This document shows positions 32,987 to 45,314 of a DNA stretch of 64,000 bases, one piece after another. The notes beneath the pieces were generated by a model. That model was not told where the DNA came from and searched no databases. It saw only the letters and a program-made list of their open reading frames with translations. Every line of letters begins with the position of its first letter. Positions within the stretch are counted from its first letter, which is position 1. A program made the position numbers and the translations under genes. This stretch comes from Pestalotiopsis fici W106-1 (taxonomy: Eukaryota > Ascomycota > Sordariomycetes > Amphisphaeriales > Sporocadaceae): the NCBI RefSeq assembly GCF_000516985.1, contig NW_006917093.1:4946014-5010013 (forward strand). Direction: 5' to 3'.

Positions 32987-35262
32987 GTCAGTTTCTCCAT
33001 ACACACACACATGTATACTGTCTACCGATGCCTTGGAGGGATCGATAATTCATCCAACAAAAATGATCAAGCATTGAACAAGATCCACGAGGAATGATAG
33101 ATATCTCACTAGAGCTGCATGTCTCGCCTCTGCATTGCCGACCCTATCAGTCAGTGCTTCAATGTCAATAAGTACCATCACATGGGACATGTCCTTTCAT
33201 TGTCTCTATGCGTAAACTCACAAAGATAGAGTTTGCCTTCCCGCGCGCCCGTTACCTTACATACCTACATACATGCCTGAGTAAGTCCTTGTGTGTGTGT
33301 AGTCAGGGTCCCTGAAAACCAATCCATCATCGCTACCTACTTTTAGTGAGTCTGATGAGTTGGTTCCAAATTAGCAGGTACGATATACAGCACTTTGCTT
33401 TGCTCTTCAGTGCTTGATAAAATTCATGGTAGATCACCAGCCGCGAAACCCGGGGAGGTCGGCAGGCCCGGCCATTACCTGTCTTTTGCCCAGGAAGGGT
33501 GGCATTGAGCAAGCCAGCCTACAAAGGAGACAGGTCGGGTACATGTTGGGATTGCCTGCCGCCAGAACGGTTGCCCGAACCAGAAAAGCGGTGACAGGCC
33601 CGAGAAAAGCAACCAAATTTAGAGACATGTATCACCTTCGCACGCACCATGACAAAACGAAGCCAACGGTGGCTTTGGGGCTTCGTTGGGAATGCTGTTA
33701 CTGAGCAAGCAAGCAAGCTGTAGTAGGTAGGAGACATAATATTGTAATGCACGTACCCTGCGCGCGCCGCGGGCTGATGGGTCTTCCCGGTAGCCAACAC
33801 GCCATGGATTAATTGGGTTTCTCAGCGCATGCTCCAGACTTTCAAACTTCACCTTCTAGGGATCTCACACGACCTGACCCAGTCAGCGTGGATGCCGTGA
33901 ATACAGAGTGCAGGGAATTGTACCATATGAAGTACTAGTAGTATAGACGATGGTACATGATGTCTGTCCTACATGCGGCTATAAAACGCACATTTGCGCA
34001 CGACCACTATTACTGGGCAGCACGTACCGTAATGCATTGCAAATCCCTCTCCTGCTATGTGCACTAAACGGACCCGGCAGCCAGGGTAAGAAGTGAGGGG
34101 GATCGATTCTTCAGCGGGAGCGATTCGCACCGCTGGCTTGCCCGGCATCCACCCACGAGGAAGGGTGCGCAAGGTAGTGTAGCGTCACAGAACATGACCT
34201 ATGGCAGGCAGGTCACAGTAACGTAGGCACGGTACCTAATGTACCTAGGGATGTAATGTAGGTATCCCGCCCGCCCGACCCCCAACTTTAGAAAACCCGA
34301 ACTGCTTGCTTCGGTTGACTGATCAACATCTCTCGTTGGGTGCGTGCCGGTCACGCCGCCGCTTTCACCCCCCGGCAACCCTTGACTAGGACCCATTGGT
34401 TGGCGAGATTGCGCACCCCTTGCAAAGAAGGTGTGGAGCGGAAGGGGAGATTGATCCATTCGTGATGCTCCGTTTGCCCTCATCGCTTCGAATCCTCCGC
34501 TTCCCTCGCTGCCCACTGCCGAGTGCTAGGATCCCAACATCTCAGAAAGTCACAGAGAGAAGATGAAAGAGAGGGGGGGGTCCGCTACGGCAGAAGCATG
34601 AATGGTCAAGGAAGTGTCCCCCAGGCAGGACTCTCTGCCTTCTCGTCCTATCAGCCACCACTAACACTACTACTAATTACATATCTCCGTGTGTGCTCAG
34701 CACCTAAATCAACAAGACCCGTGCCTGGGGCGGGACACTAAATCAAGCATCTTGGTGCGACGCCTAAATGCGATGCTTGGCTATAAGGTACACAGGTGTG
34801 GGGAACTCATGTGTGATGAGACTTTGAGCTATGAGTCCGTCCTATTGATGCGAGACGTCGGGCCGCATTCCAGAATCGGCCCTTCGCGACCGCAGACCTA
34901 GGCTATGGCTCGCATGAAGGAACCCAGCCCATACTACACAACACTCGACGCTCATTCTCTTGCGCCAGACGCTGGAGCAAACGTGGAACAACACGAGCGA
35001 AGAGTAATAATAGCAGCAAGACTTCTGTATTTTACCCATGCTCGAGGTGGATTGTGCATTTACAGCTCCTCGTCACGTTCCTTTGACTCAATCACGCTCG
35101 CCCAACACGATGCACTCTACCAGGCCAACCCCCATTTATCAGGGGGGGCCAGATGCACGTAGGCGCTTCCGAGGTCCCCCAAATACCCGCCCGGACTCTG
35201 ACGCGGAATGCGACGCTGGTGGTCGATCGGCAGCTCGGGGGCGCGCAAGGGTAAAGCAAATT

Positions 35263-35278
35263 GCTCTCTCTCTCTCTC
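35263..35278 (+). repeat. CT dinucleotide repeat
   Basis: Eight CT units in gene-poor DNA. Confidence 0.85.
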
Positions 35279-36043
35279 AAAGGAGTCGTTCATCCATCCC
35301 ATGGTCCTAGGTTGGTACATACTGTCCAGTTTCCACCCCCCATCATCGCTGGATTAACGCACGCATGCATTTGACGCCCCAATTGCCCCCAACATATACC
35401 TGCGCGTGTGCTCGATATGGTGCTACCACCATCGTGGCATGCGGGTGAATCGGACGAATCACCTCATCACAGAAGTATCTGTTTATGGCAAAATGTTCCG
35501 AGTCCTGATCCAAATTGCATTGATTTTGCAACCCTTCTTCTCAGCGGTAGTGAGGACCATTGCCGCAAAGTTATGAATATGGTCTTTTTTGGGCTGAGTG
35601 CTTACAATATTAGGTAAGTTTTGTCAATCTAGTGGTCAACCAGTACTCCGTACTAGGTAGGTCAAGTAGATGGATGAGTAGGAGGTCCTGGTAGCACACA
35701 GTAAGGTGCTTATTTGATGCCACCCACCACACACAAGGCGACCATGGTTGGTCGCCTCGACCCATGCCCCGGTAGAGCTCGGCAACAGCTTTTGAGCCCA
35801 AAAGTTGCACGTCTCCTAATAATGTGACTGGGATGCCGTTGGTGATTGAATCTTGAATATGTGCATGAAGCGGCAAGTAGACAGGCCCCGCGCGTACAAG
35901 GGTATCTGTCTCTTTTTCCCTCTCGTTTTGTTTTTAATTACCACGTTCCATGTGTACCAGTAGGTGTAACTTTTCTGGAAAATCAAAGATAAAACGGTGC
36001 TGCTTTTTTTGAAATGTCTGCCTGCATAACGTACATGGGCGAG

Positions 36044-36532
36044 CTACAAAGTACCTATGGACGAAAATATTCCTTCCTGGTTCCAAACTTCGTATACTAA
36101 GATAAGGACTTTGGCAGATGCAGCGGCGAAGCGGAAGATTAGAATATCAGCGTTGACGTCGGCTGTGCACATATGGTGTATCTGTAGGTTGACGACTACA
36201 TAGACTGCTAGCAACTGATATGCAGGTCTACCAAGGTTTGCATTCTCTTTGAAGTCCATGCACAAGGCCATAGTCGAGCGGGAGAGCGGGCACACGAGTA
36301 TAATCCAAACTGCGAAACAGGAGCCACTTGTAATCCATACAATACTCCTTGAGGCAAATTCTCTCCGATTCTGAGTCGCCAAGTTTGATTCGGATGGTGC
36401 GCGTCGCAAGTTTCTCGCCGCCACAGGTTTTATGGTGTGCCTGCTACGGGCAGATTGAAGTTCATACTGGTAGGTGACAAGTAGGTCCTTTATCATCGTC
36501 GCCACTTGCCGGCGGCCTCGTATACTTATCAT
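36044..36532 (-). pseudogene. Possible membrane-protein remnant (ABC-C TMD0-like pattern)
   Basis: An ATG-started frame of 162 residues. The second half has three hydrophobic stretches, at about residues 68-84, 104-118 and 130-150. The order 'GRPAYQLLAVY' then '...FRFAAASAKVLILVYEVWNQ' recalls the N-terminal membrane domain (TMD0) of fungal ABC-C multidrug transporters, where an RPS-x-LL-x2-Y segment precedes a helix ending in LVLEA-x-EK. The rest of such a transporter is absent on both sides, so if the resemblance is real this is a fragment. The call rests on remembered pattern similarity only; chance hydrophobicity is a serious alternative. Confidence 0.22.
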
Positions 36533-37574
36533 TGACCGGAGCTATATATCTGACTGAGTCAAGTGTATATATGTAATATCATTCAAGATGGGTATCTACA
36601 GATTCAAACCCACGCTTGTTAATCGCGTGCTGCCTAGAATTAAGCAACGAGAAATCACGCTTGCGAGAATCTTGGCTGCTTGCACGCGGATGGAGCACAA
36701 AGAATATATGGTCTTATGATAGCTAACCGGGTTGAATTATTGTTCCTCACGTGCCACTCAGGCGAGACGCGGCAACACTGCCACATTCTTGGCAAGAGAC
36801 GAACCCCTCACGAAATGCGCGAATGAAGGTTCGGCGGGCGGCGGTTTTCAACATGTCAGAGCTCGAGCAACATTTCTAACCTACTGTAATGTAGTGAGCC
36901 AAGCTTGGCGAGCTTGGGTACGGGTGGCCCATGGCCTGGAGCTTCTTTCTGTCACAGAAAAGCGTTCCAGCCAGGCTCCCATGAATGGTTCAATGTGGAT
37001 GGATGGGTAAGGTAGAGGAGGGCGCTCTTCCAAGGGGGTGTGGCAATGCAAAGTCGCCCTCAAACGCCGCCGATAATGACGTCGCTTGTGAGGCCTCGCT
37101 GGCAATACAATTCAAGTTATATCATGCTGTACTTGACCTGGGCGCTTAAAGTAATTCGTCCATACGCTGAATAGTAGGCAGAGTATACATTTTTAACAAC
37201 TACCTACATTACCTACTACCTATCTATGCGCCCACCTCGACAGGAACAAAAATAGCAAGAAGACGGCCAGCCAGTACGACACGGGGGCCCAGAGAAAGGA
37301 AAAGGTCCACACCCCACCACCGCGCGCGCAGCCGTGACAGCACCAACCAACGCACTGCATCCCTACTGCGAGCACCAACTTGAACCACAATACTCGAGGC
37401 ACAGCGCTAAACCTCACCACTCTGGCACGACGATAGCCGCCAGCAAAACATAACCAGATTTGTGCCATTCACCTCAAAAGCACTGCCAAAGCCGGTTATC
37501 CGAGCAATCCCCTAGATTCCAGCCCTGCCGGCATAATATTTCCTTACCTTTGCAGCAGCCGCATCATCTCTAGA

Positions 37575-39373
37575 ATGTCGTCCGGTCACAATGTCAGTAT
37601 ATTCGCGTTTTTCTAGTCATCCTTCCCCCCCCATCCCGACCCCGCTGTGTTATGCTGAGGTGTATATTGGGCTTTGCTAATTTATCTGGAAAGGAACCGA
37701 GGCTGTTGTACGCCTTCCAGGGCGTATCTGCCTACCATTTGCACAATGGACGAGAGGAGTCTCTCACGCCTGCTGGACCCCAGACCTTGTCCCTCTTGAT
37801 GGTGCCGACTTCGTCGAGTTATGCAGATCCAGCATCATTTGACAGCGAGGAAGCCAGCCCCCAGGACTTCTACCTGCATATGCATCTTGTATGAACTGCC
37901 CCCTCTTTGTGCCCCCTTTTCGGTGAAGACAATCTCCCGCTGCATACCCAAAATGACCAACTCGCATACTAATTCCAAATCCTTTTGATTGTCAGCCCCC
38001 AGAGCTAGACATCCCTCTACCGGCAACCACGCAGATATATCATCAGCCGCCAACAAGCTACTTGATCCCGCGGTGGGATCTAGGCCCAGAAAGCGGGGCC
38101 TTCACCCGTCTGGAATTCCCTGTGCCAGGCAGTCGGAAGAATTTACAGGAAGACGTCGACACCTTTGAGACCATCTTGGCTCAATGTACGGCCTTTTTGG
38201 AGCGGGCTCCCGTGCCAAAGTCGGCCAAGGCGAGAACTGCCACCGGACTTTCGACCTCTGGCTCTTCTCCTACAGCGTCCAAGTCCAAGTCAGCGATCAA
38301 GGATGATTTGCCTGCGTACAACCCTGGGGACTATGCCCCGGGACAGGGCTACGCCGATGGCGCCCAGAGCAAGAATGCGGGCGGGAAGATCGTCCTCATC
38401 GACGAGGAGGACGGTAGCGTAATCGGAGAGCTTGGGGAAGGGTATCAAGTGCTCGAGGACTCTGCTCTAAAGCCTGGCTCAAAAGGTATGTACCTTGTAT
38501 CAATGAGATACTTCAACCTGTCATGTTGACATTGGCATAGATCCGGTGGAAATCACGCTTCCTACCGAAGGCCAGGACACCCTGGCAGTTGCGCCAGCAC
38601 CAAAGGAGTTCCTGGAAATGGAGCTGCATCCAGCTTACAAGAAGTCATTTCTTGTCTCCAAAGCTGTATACGCCTCGCGCTTGATTGTGACTACCTCCGA
38701 TTTTCTGTCTAAGGGCATGCAAACCGGAGCCGACAGCTTCAAGGCCAAGACAAAGCCCAACGAAAAGGCAGTCACGTTTAATCCCACCACTCACGAACAC
38801 GCTCGTCGCATTGGCAAGTTTTCTGGCAATGTTGCAGAGTTGTCTGCCAAGACGGTTGGCCAAGTTTCGAAAGTGGCACAGAACCTGGGAGCCAGTCTCG
38901 CAGGACGAAAGGCGAGAGATAGTTCATCCAAGGGTATCGGGCCAGATGGCCAGCCTATGGAGAAATTCAAACCTGGCTTGCTCAATAAGAGCTTGATGGC
39001 CTTCTCGACAGTTGCTGATGGCATAGAGTATGCTGGCCGAAGTCTCATGAACTCTAGTTCGTCGGCTGCCACCGAAATGGTGACGCATCGCTGGGGCGAG
39101 GAGGCCGGACACTTGTCGAAACATTTAGGAGGCAGTGTCAAGAACGTGGGCCTGGTTTACATTGATGTCACAGGCGTGTCAAGACGAGCAATCATCAAGG
39201 CTGTTGGCAAGGGTATGGTGGTTGGCAGAGTAAAAGGTGGAGGCCAAGTCATTGTCGGCGAAGACACAACGGAGCTGATAACTGATGGAGGCAGGCGAGG
39301 ATCTGGAACGAGTCTTGCACGAGATGATGCGAGCATCGGCGGACCATCCAAAGGGAAGCAATTATATCAATGA
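37575..39373 (+). CDS. Senescence/spartin-domain protein
   Basis: Predicted 511-residue protein with a plant-senescence/spartin-type domain (PF06911). The animal member, spartin, works at lipid droplets, endosomes and mitochondria; the fungal role is poorly defined. Exons are 37575-37592, 37694-37888, 37996-38485 and 38541-39373. Intron 1 has a non-consensus GTCAGT donor but a good GCTAAT branch site. It joins the six-codon first exon (MSSGHN) to EPRLLYAFQG, as expected for the family start. The other introns are GTATGA...TCAG and GTATGT...ATAG. Residues 1-200 form the N-terminal region with a Ser/Lys-rich linker. The senescence domain (about 255-460) is rich in Ala, Gly, Ser and Val, with long amphipathic segments (for example around TVGQVSKVAQNLG and GVSRRAIIKAVGKG) suited to lipid contact. 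The C terminus is basic and disordered. Confidence 0.87.
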
Positions 39374-40312
39374 TAGGGAAGGGGGTTTTTTTTTTGGTGA
39401 TGTTCCACTAGTCAGAATGTAGAGGGTGGACCAGTAAAGAGCACTGCAGACGCAAGGGCGTATCGAGCAGGTTTAGATCAACGGGGTTAGTTGAAGCGGC
39501 CAGGGGCACTTTCACTATGTTGTTCAGGGTAGGCTCAATAAGCACGAGACAGGCGAATTCAATTAATCATTAAAGATGAACCAATCATGTACAGTTAGTC
39601 CATGTGTTGGCTGATTGCCAATGGAGAAGACAAAAGTATCGGGTAACGACTATAACCTTGTATACATCACGTGATTGAAGCGTAAAAGATGGGTTGCACA
39701 TGCCCAACGCGTCTAACCGCTCGCTAGCCTTCTACATTAGCGAAAGCGCGATTCAATCCAGTGAGTGAGGCGGGTGCGTTTGACAGAAGGACGGTGGCCG
39801 CTTGGGCCGGGCATCAAAGCACCTCCATCACTCAATCAACTCACTGTATCTCCAAAAAGAATATCTTCAAAGGCCGGTTGTGCTCCCCAGTCACTTGATC
39901 TTGCTTACGATTAGACCTTGTGAGACTCACTCTGCTGGCTTGTTACCGGTACTTCGGAGTGCACGCCGGGCTTTAGTGGAGAAAGCAACTGCAGCACTGG
40001 AACAACTCGAGCTTCAAGCCGTTGACACTGCAGCGCTTCTTTGGAACCTCATCCTGCTGCTTCGAGGTGGTCCTTCAGGCTGGACTCAATGTGTCGCCTC
40101 GAGATTCTCGGTTGTATCATACTCTTCTTCTACGACATCAGCGACAAACTCTCGCAAAAGAAGAGGTCGCACGTCGCTGGAAGTTGTCACTCCGCAACGA
40201 CCCTTCGACGGTAAAGTTGAGGAAAGTCTGTCTCCACGCCAGGTCGGTGGGTGCTCCGCTCTGCCTTGGGTAGGGCGTTCCACTCGCTACAAAGACTTTC
40301 TCCGTCAACAAC
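39374..40312. other. Gap between spartin-like gene and GCP4
   Basis: 3' flank of the spartin-like gene and leader of GCP4. From about 39950 to 40300 the plus strand is locally coding-like (Leu/Ala-rich in one frame) but starts without an ATG and shows no family signature. It could be a 5' leader or an unrecognised small gene. Confidence 0.5.
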
Positions 40313-42638
40313 ATGTTGCACGAGATCCTGCTCTCCTTGTCCGGCCACCCGTCGCCGCTACTCAGAAATGAGTACTCCGACGCCGGCCCCGGGGCTCTCT
40401 TGTCCGCCCCAGAGCGGGATCTCCTCAAGACTGCCGGTCATTTGAGTGATCTCCACTGCAATCTAATCAAATACACGACCCATATCAGCGCGTCGCACCC
40501 CTCTGTCATTTGTAGAGCCGCCGCCACAGCCATCAGCGCAGCCCATCTAGCTGCATTCCAACAAAAGATCCTCGACGTTGAGGCCGGTATACTGTGCAAG
40601 GATGCCAGTCTTGTTGGAGCCTACAACATTGTCCCCCTGACTGCCGTCATTGGCGAATTCTCGGGTTGGACAAGAAGATTAGAATGGCTATGGGACCTGG
40701 TGCAGTTCATGTCCAGGAAGAAGGATGACGGTGCACTTTGTACTGGAGCGGAGCTGATGAACAAGCTACGCGGCGAGCTCCTGACTGGATATGCTGATAT
40801 CGAAGAGACCGCCTCATCCCTGGTCAAGGTTGCGGAGACCGCCTGGCTCAAGCAAGTTTCTGCATGGGTCCTCTACGGCCGCTTGCCGAGCTTTGGTGCT
40901 CAAGACTTTTTCATTTTAAAGGATGAGCATGACGAACAGGTGAGCTGGTTGGCACTATTGTTTGAGATCACGCGGCTCATAAATGACATAGGGCTACAAA
41001 GTTGACCCGTCCTTGTTACCCTCATTCGTCACCTCGCATACGGCATCATCAATGCTTTTCATCGGAACCTCTCTCAACAGAGTGCGTTCCAAAAGCGCCG
41101 GACAGTCGTCTACAGCAGGGACACTTGGGCATCTTTCTTCACAACTGCAAGAACTCTCAAGCCTCAGCTTTCCGCTCAGCTCTGCGGCACTATCGAAAGC
41201 CACCAACGCTATCCGCCTGAATTACTCGCGGACAGTGTTGCAAAAGCTATTACCTCTTGAGAGGGTTCTTGAGATGCTTCAACTTCTGCGGCAATTTATG
41301 CTGTTGGGCCGTGGAGAATTCGCCATGGCTCTCACGCAACAGGCAGACGACAGAACTCGCAGCCGCTGGCGTCGTGCAGACAACCTTGCCTACCAAAAAC
41401 GTGATAGCCTCAGCACCGTCGTCGTAAAAGAGGGTGAGGTGGCTGCCGTCCTGGCCCGAACCTGGGCTGCGCTAGGCATGATGCAGAGCCAGCATGCCGA
41501 TGAAGACGAAGAGCTCGAGTTTGCTAGAGATGTTTTGCAATTGACAATGTCAAGTTCCCTATCTACAACAAAGGAAGCGCCCGGGGGCTTGGTTGACACC
41601 CCTTTCCGAAACCTTCTGCTCTCCGCCCCGGTGGAGATAACGGTTCGCATCCCTTCACCTCTTGACCTATTCCTGAGCACATCAGATGCGCAGATTTACA
41701 GCTGTATCAACTCGTATCTGTTATCGATACGCCGTGCACATCTTCGACTCACGGATCTGTGGAAGATTACTCGACTCCGCCGTCATCATCTTGCGCCCCC
41801 GAGAGCGCCATTCAGCATGACTAGGGGCGGGCTGGCAAAGACTAAAACGTTGAGAGAGCGCTGGTCGTCTCGCTCCACATATCTCAGGAGCACATGGACA
41901 ACGACGAGTGCTGCAATCTTCTTTCTTGCCGAGACAGAAGCCTACCTACAAATCGAAGTGGTTGAGGAGCTATGGTCTGATTTCCTCTCCTGGCTTGCCG
42001 ACACAAGCGAGTCGGCTGATGATGGGCGAATAAGAGCTCCAGATAGGCACTTACAGAGCAAAACAATCAGTCAACTAAGCGATAATCTATGGGTGCCCTC
42101 GGGGTTGTCGAGACACCAGCAGTCTGGCGCCGGCCAGCCCGCCACCACGTTCAAGGTCGCGCACCACGACCCACAAACTCTGTCTGTAGCGCACAGGTTA
42201 TATCTACGATGCTTGACACGTCGACTATTGCTCACACAGCACGTCTTTACGGCGCCAATGTATAATTTGCTCATACATGCAGATCATCTTGTTGCATTGG
42301 TTCATCGCCTCGATAGCATCTGGACCTCAATGGACCTCGAAAGTGACGAGGGTGTGGTGGACGCTTTCTCGAATCTCGAGGCAGACGAAGCCGACGTCAA
42401 GACGAATCTGCGCAGCTTGGAAGTCAAGATCAAAAAGGCAGTCGAAGAGGTGATCAAAGTTTTACGGAACCTGAGCATAGATCCTACGTTCCTGGCCGAG
42501 ATTGAGAATGATGGCCTCTTGGAGGATGAGGATCACATGGCAGAGGATGACCAAAAAAGATACATACCCAAGAGAACTGGTGGTGTCGACCGCCTATTGA
42601 TGAAACTCGACTTTGGAGGCTGGTTTGGCAGTGGGTAG
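40313..42638 (+). CDS. Gamma-tubulin complex component 4 (GCP4)
   Basis: Spc97/Spc98-family protein of the gamma-tubulin ring complex, which nucleates microtubules at spindle pole bodies (Gfh1 in fission yeast, GcpD in Aspergillus nidulans). Length is 757 residues. Exons 40313-40939 and 40992-42638 flank a 52-bp GTGAGC...ATAG intron in phase 0; the join reads ...DEHDEQGYKVDPSLLPSFV. The N terminus MLHEILLSLSGHPSPL is the characteristic GCP4 opening. GRIP1 features follow, including the motif run around LVGAYNIVPLTAVIGEF and ...WLKQVSAWVLYGRLP before the intron. The C-terminal GRIP2 part contains LLLGRGEF-like residues (LLRQFMLLGRGEFAMAL), a long helical region and a family-typical LxxxHxxY segment. 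The stop codon lies inside GGGTAGGTAGGTAG, a motif otherwise found in non-coding DNA here. Confidence 0.93.
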
Positions 42639-43860
42639 GTAGGTAGCCCATGAGGGCGATTTCTAGCGCGACAGACGGCGTACTAATGCACAGATGAAGA
42701 TCACTATGAAAAGTATAGTATAATCACAGTATGTACTATCAATCGAACAAGCCACCAATGCTTCAATGTCCTTGGAACATGCGAGACGCCAGCATCATTA
42801 GCTAGTCCACCCCAAAAGGACGTAGTGATTATACCCTAGGAAATTGAAAGGCGTAGATGTCATCGACTCCCCGGCGCATCAGGAATTGACCTATTTGTAA
42901 TCACCCAAGATTGTACAAGTGAAAATCGCCGACATCGTAACAAGGTTCCTTTTTGACTGCCCCGAACAACGCATCATCGGGCCGCAGTGCATGTCAGCGT
43001 ATTCGTCATAGTGCTAAAGGAGGGTTTTCAGTCCTCGTCGGGGGGTCATACCCCCTTTTCCCTTTATTTTTCCTCCTCTTCTTTGTTTCTTGTCAAGCAG
43101 AGTATGCTCATGAACGCTGCACTTCACAATCATAAAAGCAGTGATGGTGGTCATACGTTCGGATCCGTTTTGGGCCGTAGTTTTGTAGAGATTCAAACAG
43201 GAGATCCTTTCGCTAGTACCTGGCTTCAGTTTATATGTACATATATAACAAGACGCACCATTAAAAGGCCGTGGGCGCCAGGGCTCCCCTCTGAGCCCTC
43301 CTCATGTATTCATGCTGTTCATGTTTACATTCATCCCCTCCATGATGCTGTTCCGTGCCGCCGAAAGCGTGACATTGGCTCATTGCTCCCGAAGTAGTTT
43401 GAACCGACCCGTTGTACATGAAAAAAAAAAAATGCTAACAAAAACCCCTTAGCAGACGGGTATATAGTAGCGATTGTGAGGCAGAGTATAACAAGAGAGA
43501 GAAAAAAATCGTAAGTCGTAAAATCGTCAGTCGCTCGTATCATCTGCAGCAATCTCCACCTTCGCAGGTGTTCCGTTGACCATAATGATTATGCAGGCCA
43601 TTATCATCCTTTGCGCCGCCCCCCCCATATTGCCCCTTGATGTGTATGAGATTTATTTGTCGTAAATACCCGCCGATGATGCGGGATGATCTGTGTTTGT
43701 GTCACAAGTGGATGAGTAAGTCTGACCCCTTCAAACCCCCCATTCTTGTGCTTATGCTGCTGCTGACGGCGTCTGTGTATGCGGAGACTGCCCAGGGACG
43801 TGAGATTATCTTCAAAATTTCTGTCGTGTAACGCCAAGTCTTACGAGACTTTGCAATTTC
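42639..43860. other. Convergent gap between GCP4 and the 460-aa gene
   Basis: 3' flanks of two converging genes. It starts with the tail of a TAGGTAGGTAG unit, and has T-rich DNA near 43060-43080 and an A run near 43420-43431. The frame at 42987-43397 has no recognisable feature. Confidence 0.6.
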
Positions 43861-45314
43861 TCAATAAGGAATAAATTGGCGCTGTGTGTTCCGCTGAGGC
43901 CGTGCGTGATCCGAGTTTCGACGTGAGAAAAGCTGTTGTACAAAGGATTTAGGTGCACCATGGTCAAACTCCACCGTCTTGGATCTCGTGGGTAGACTGA
44001 TGCGCTGAGCTTGTATGGCTTTGGGACCCCATCGTTGCTTGATGCAATCGTCAACAAGAGCCATGAGCCCGGTCGCGACAACGACACTATATCAAGAATT
44101 AGTAAACTGGTGGGAAGATGATGATGAATAAAATGGTCTCAGCAAAATATTACTTACTCTGCAACATCGGTCATGGCCGTGACGAGTTCTTCATCGCTCA
44201 ACCACATGTGACATGGGGGTACCCATCCACCAGCCTTGTTGTCGTCTCTCACCTCGGTCGGTGAGCGAGTCTCAGGTACAATGTGAGCCACAGGTGTCGA
44301 GTTGGAGCCATCGCGGAAGAGATGAAAGGAGACGGCTCCAGTCAATTTGTCTGTGACCCTCTTCCATGCGTACTTGTGACCCCACCAGCTGAACTCGTAG
44401 CGCTTCGATCCTTTGCTCCCACAGCGTTCAACATCGACTCGTGCGTAGTTGGAGAACTCAAGCTTGATGGAGTTTGTGGCATGCTGAAGAACCCGCTGAT
44501 GCTTGTCGGGCGTGGATTCTGTGTCAAAGAGACCACCAAAGTCTTCACCAGTCGTTGAGTTGGAGTAGCTCGTGCCCGGCCTGCTCAAAGTCGACAGCAT
44601 AGAGCCGGATGTAGGAGCACGTCTGGGCTGAGGCCGACCAAAGGACTTCATGGCGCTGGATACAGACCGCTGCAAGTTTGGTCGGCTCTGCATGGCTGGT
44701 TCCGTGTACTTTCTTTTCGAATTGCAGACTTCACGTCCCGAGTCTCTACAATACCTCCGCAACGAAAAGTCGCGCTTGTTGAGATCATACATGCGTAGGT
44801 GGAAAAGCTGGATGGTCCTTCTCCTCCTCCCTGGCACTATAGTGTCGACGCGCAGATTCATATTTCCATCCGTGGTGAAATCATCGTGCCTGATGGAGAG
44901 CCTGTTCATGCTCGGAAAGAGCTCGGCAAAGTATTCAGGCGAAGAAGGTCGCACATTGGCGTCTGCAATATCATGCGTATATGGTCGTAGGGGCGGTACT
45001 GCTGTGTCGTCCACCACATCGTTCAGGCCCATCTCATCAACGTCATCTGTCGAGTTCAATGAAGAATAAGTCTCTACAGAAGACCGCGCATACACATTCG
45101 TCGATGGTGAAAGGTCTACGCCACCACGCTCTGGGTCTTGCCTGGGTGCTCTGGAACGAAAGTCCTTGGCTGATGCCATGGCACCGCTTAGTGAACTAGG
45201 AGCAGTACTCGAAGAGCCATAGGAGTCATGGTCGTACGAGTCATCGCTGCTGTGAGAACCCCGTGTACTCATGGTTTGACTCCATGAGCTTGTGTCGTAT
45301 TGTCTTCTAGACAT
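43861..45314 (-). CDS. Conserved-looking protein of unknown function (460 aa)
   Basis: Two exons, 45314-44158 and 44086-43861, with a 71-bp GTAAGT...ATAG intron; the join gives ...VTAMTDVADVVVATGLMALVDDC. Residues 1-80 are Ser/Tyr/Asp-rich and disordered. About residues 130-190 and 280-345 carry alternating strand-like segments with aromatic and basic residues, such as the 'FSWWGHKYAWKR' and 'VSFHLFRDG' stretches. Together they suggest a beta-rich, tubby-like or LURP1-related fold. That is a structural guess and not a family assignment. A Pro/Ser-rich linker lies between them. The last exon ends in a basic tail. The ATG at 45314 begins MSRRQYD and is the first in frame. I do not recognise the family by name. 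There is no operon context, and the nearest gene, GCP4, converges on it. Confidence 0.82.

Larger units (their letters stand above)
31016..37574. other. 6.5-kb gene-poor region
   Basis: It probably includes the promoter and missing first exon of the Zn2Cys6 gene. No intact gene is recognised. TAGGTAGG-type units occur near 31823-31865, 32499-32510, 35652-35668 and, on the other strand, 37200-37223. An 18-T tract lies at 32969-32986 and a CT repeat at 35263-35278. A possible membrane-protein remnant at 36044-36532 (minus) is listed separately. The rest shows only short frames on both strands, many starting at non-ATG codons. Confidence 0.65.

Noticed and set aside
39802..40371. 189-codon plus frame upstream of GCP4
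   Set aside because: No ATG at the start, and it runs out of frame into the GCP4 start; kept only as a remark on the leader.
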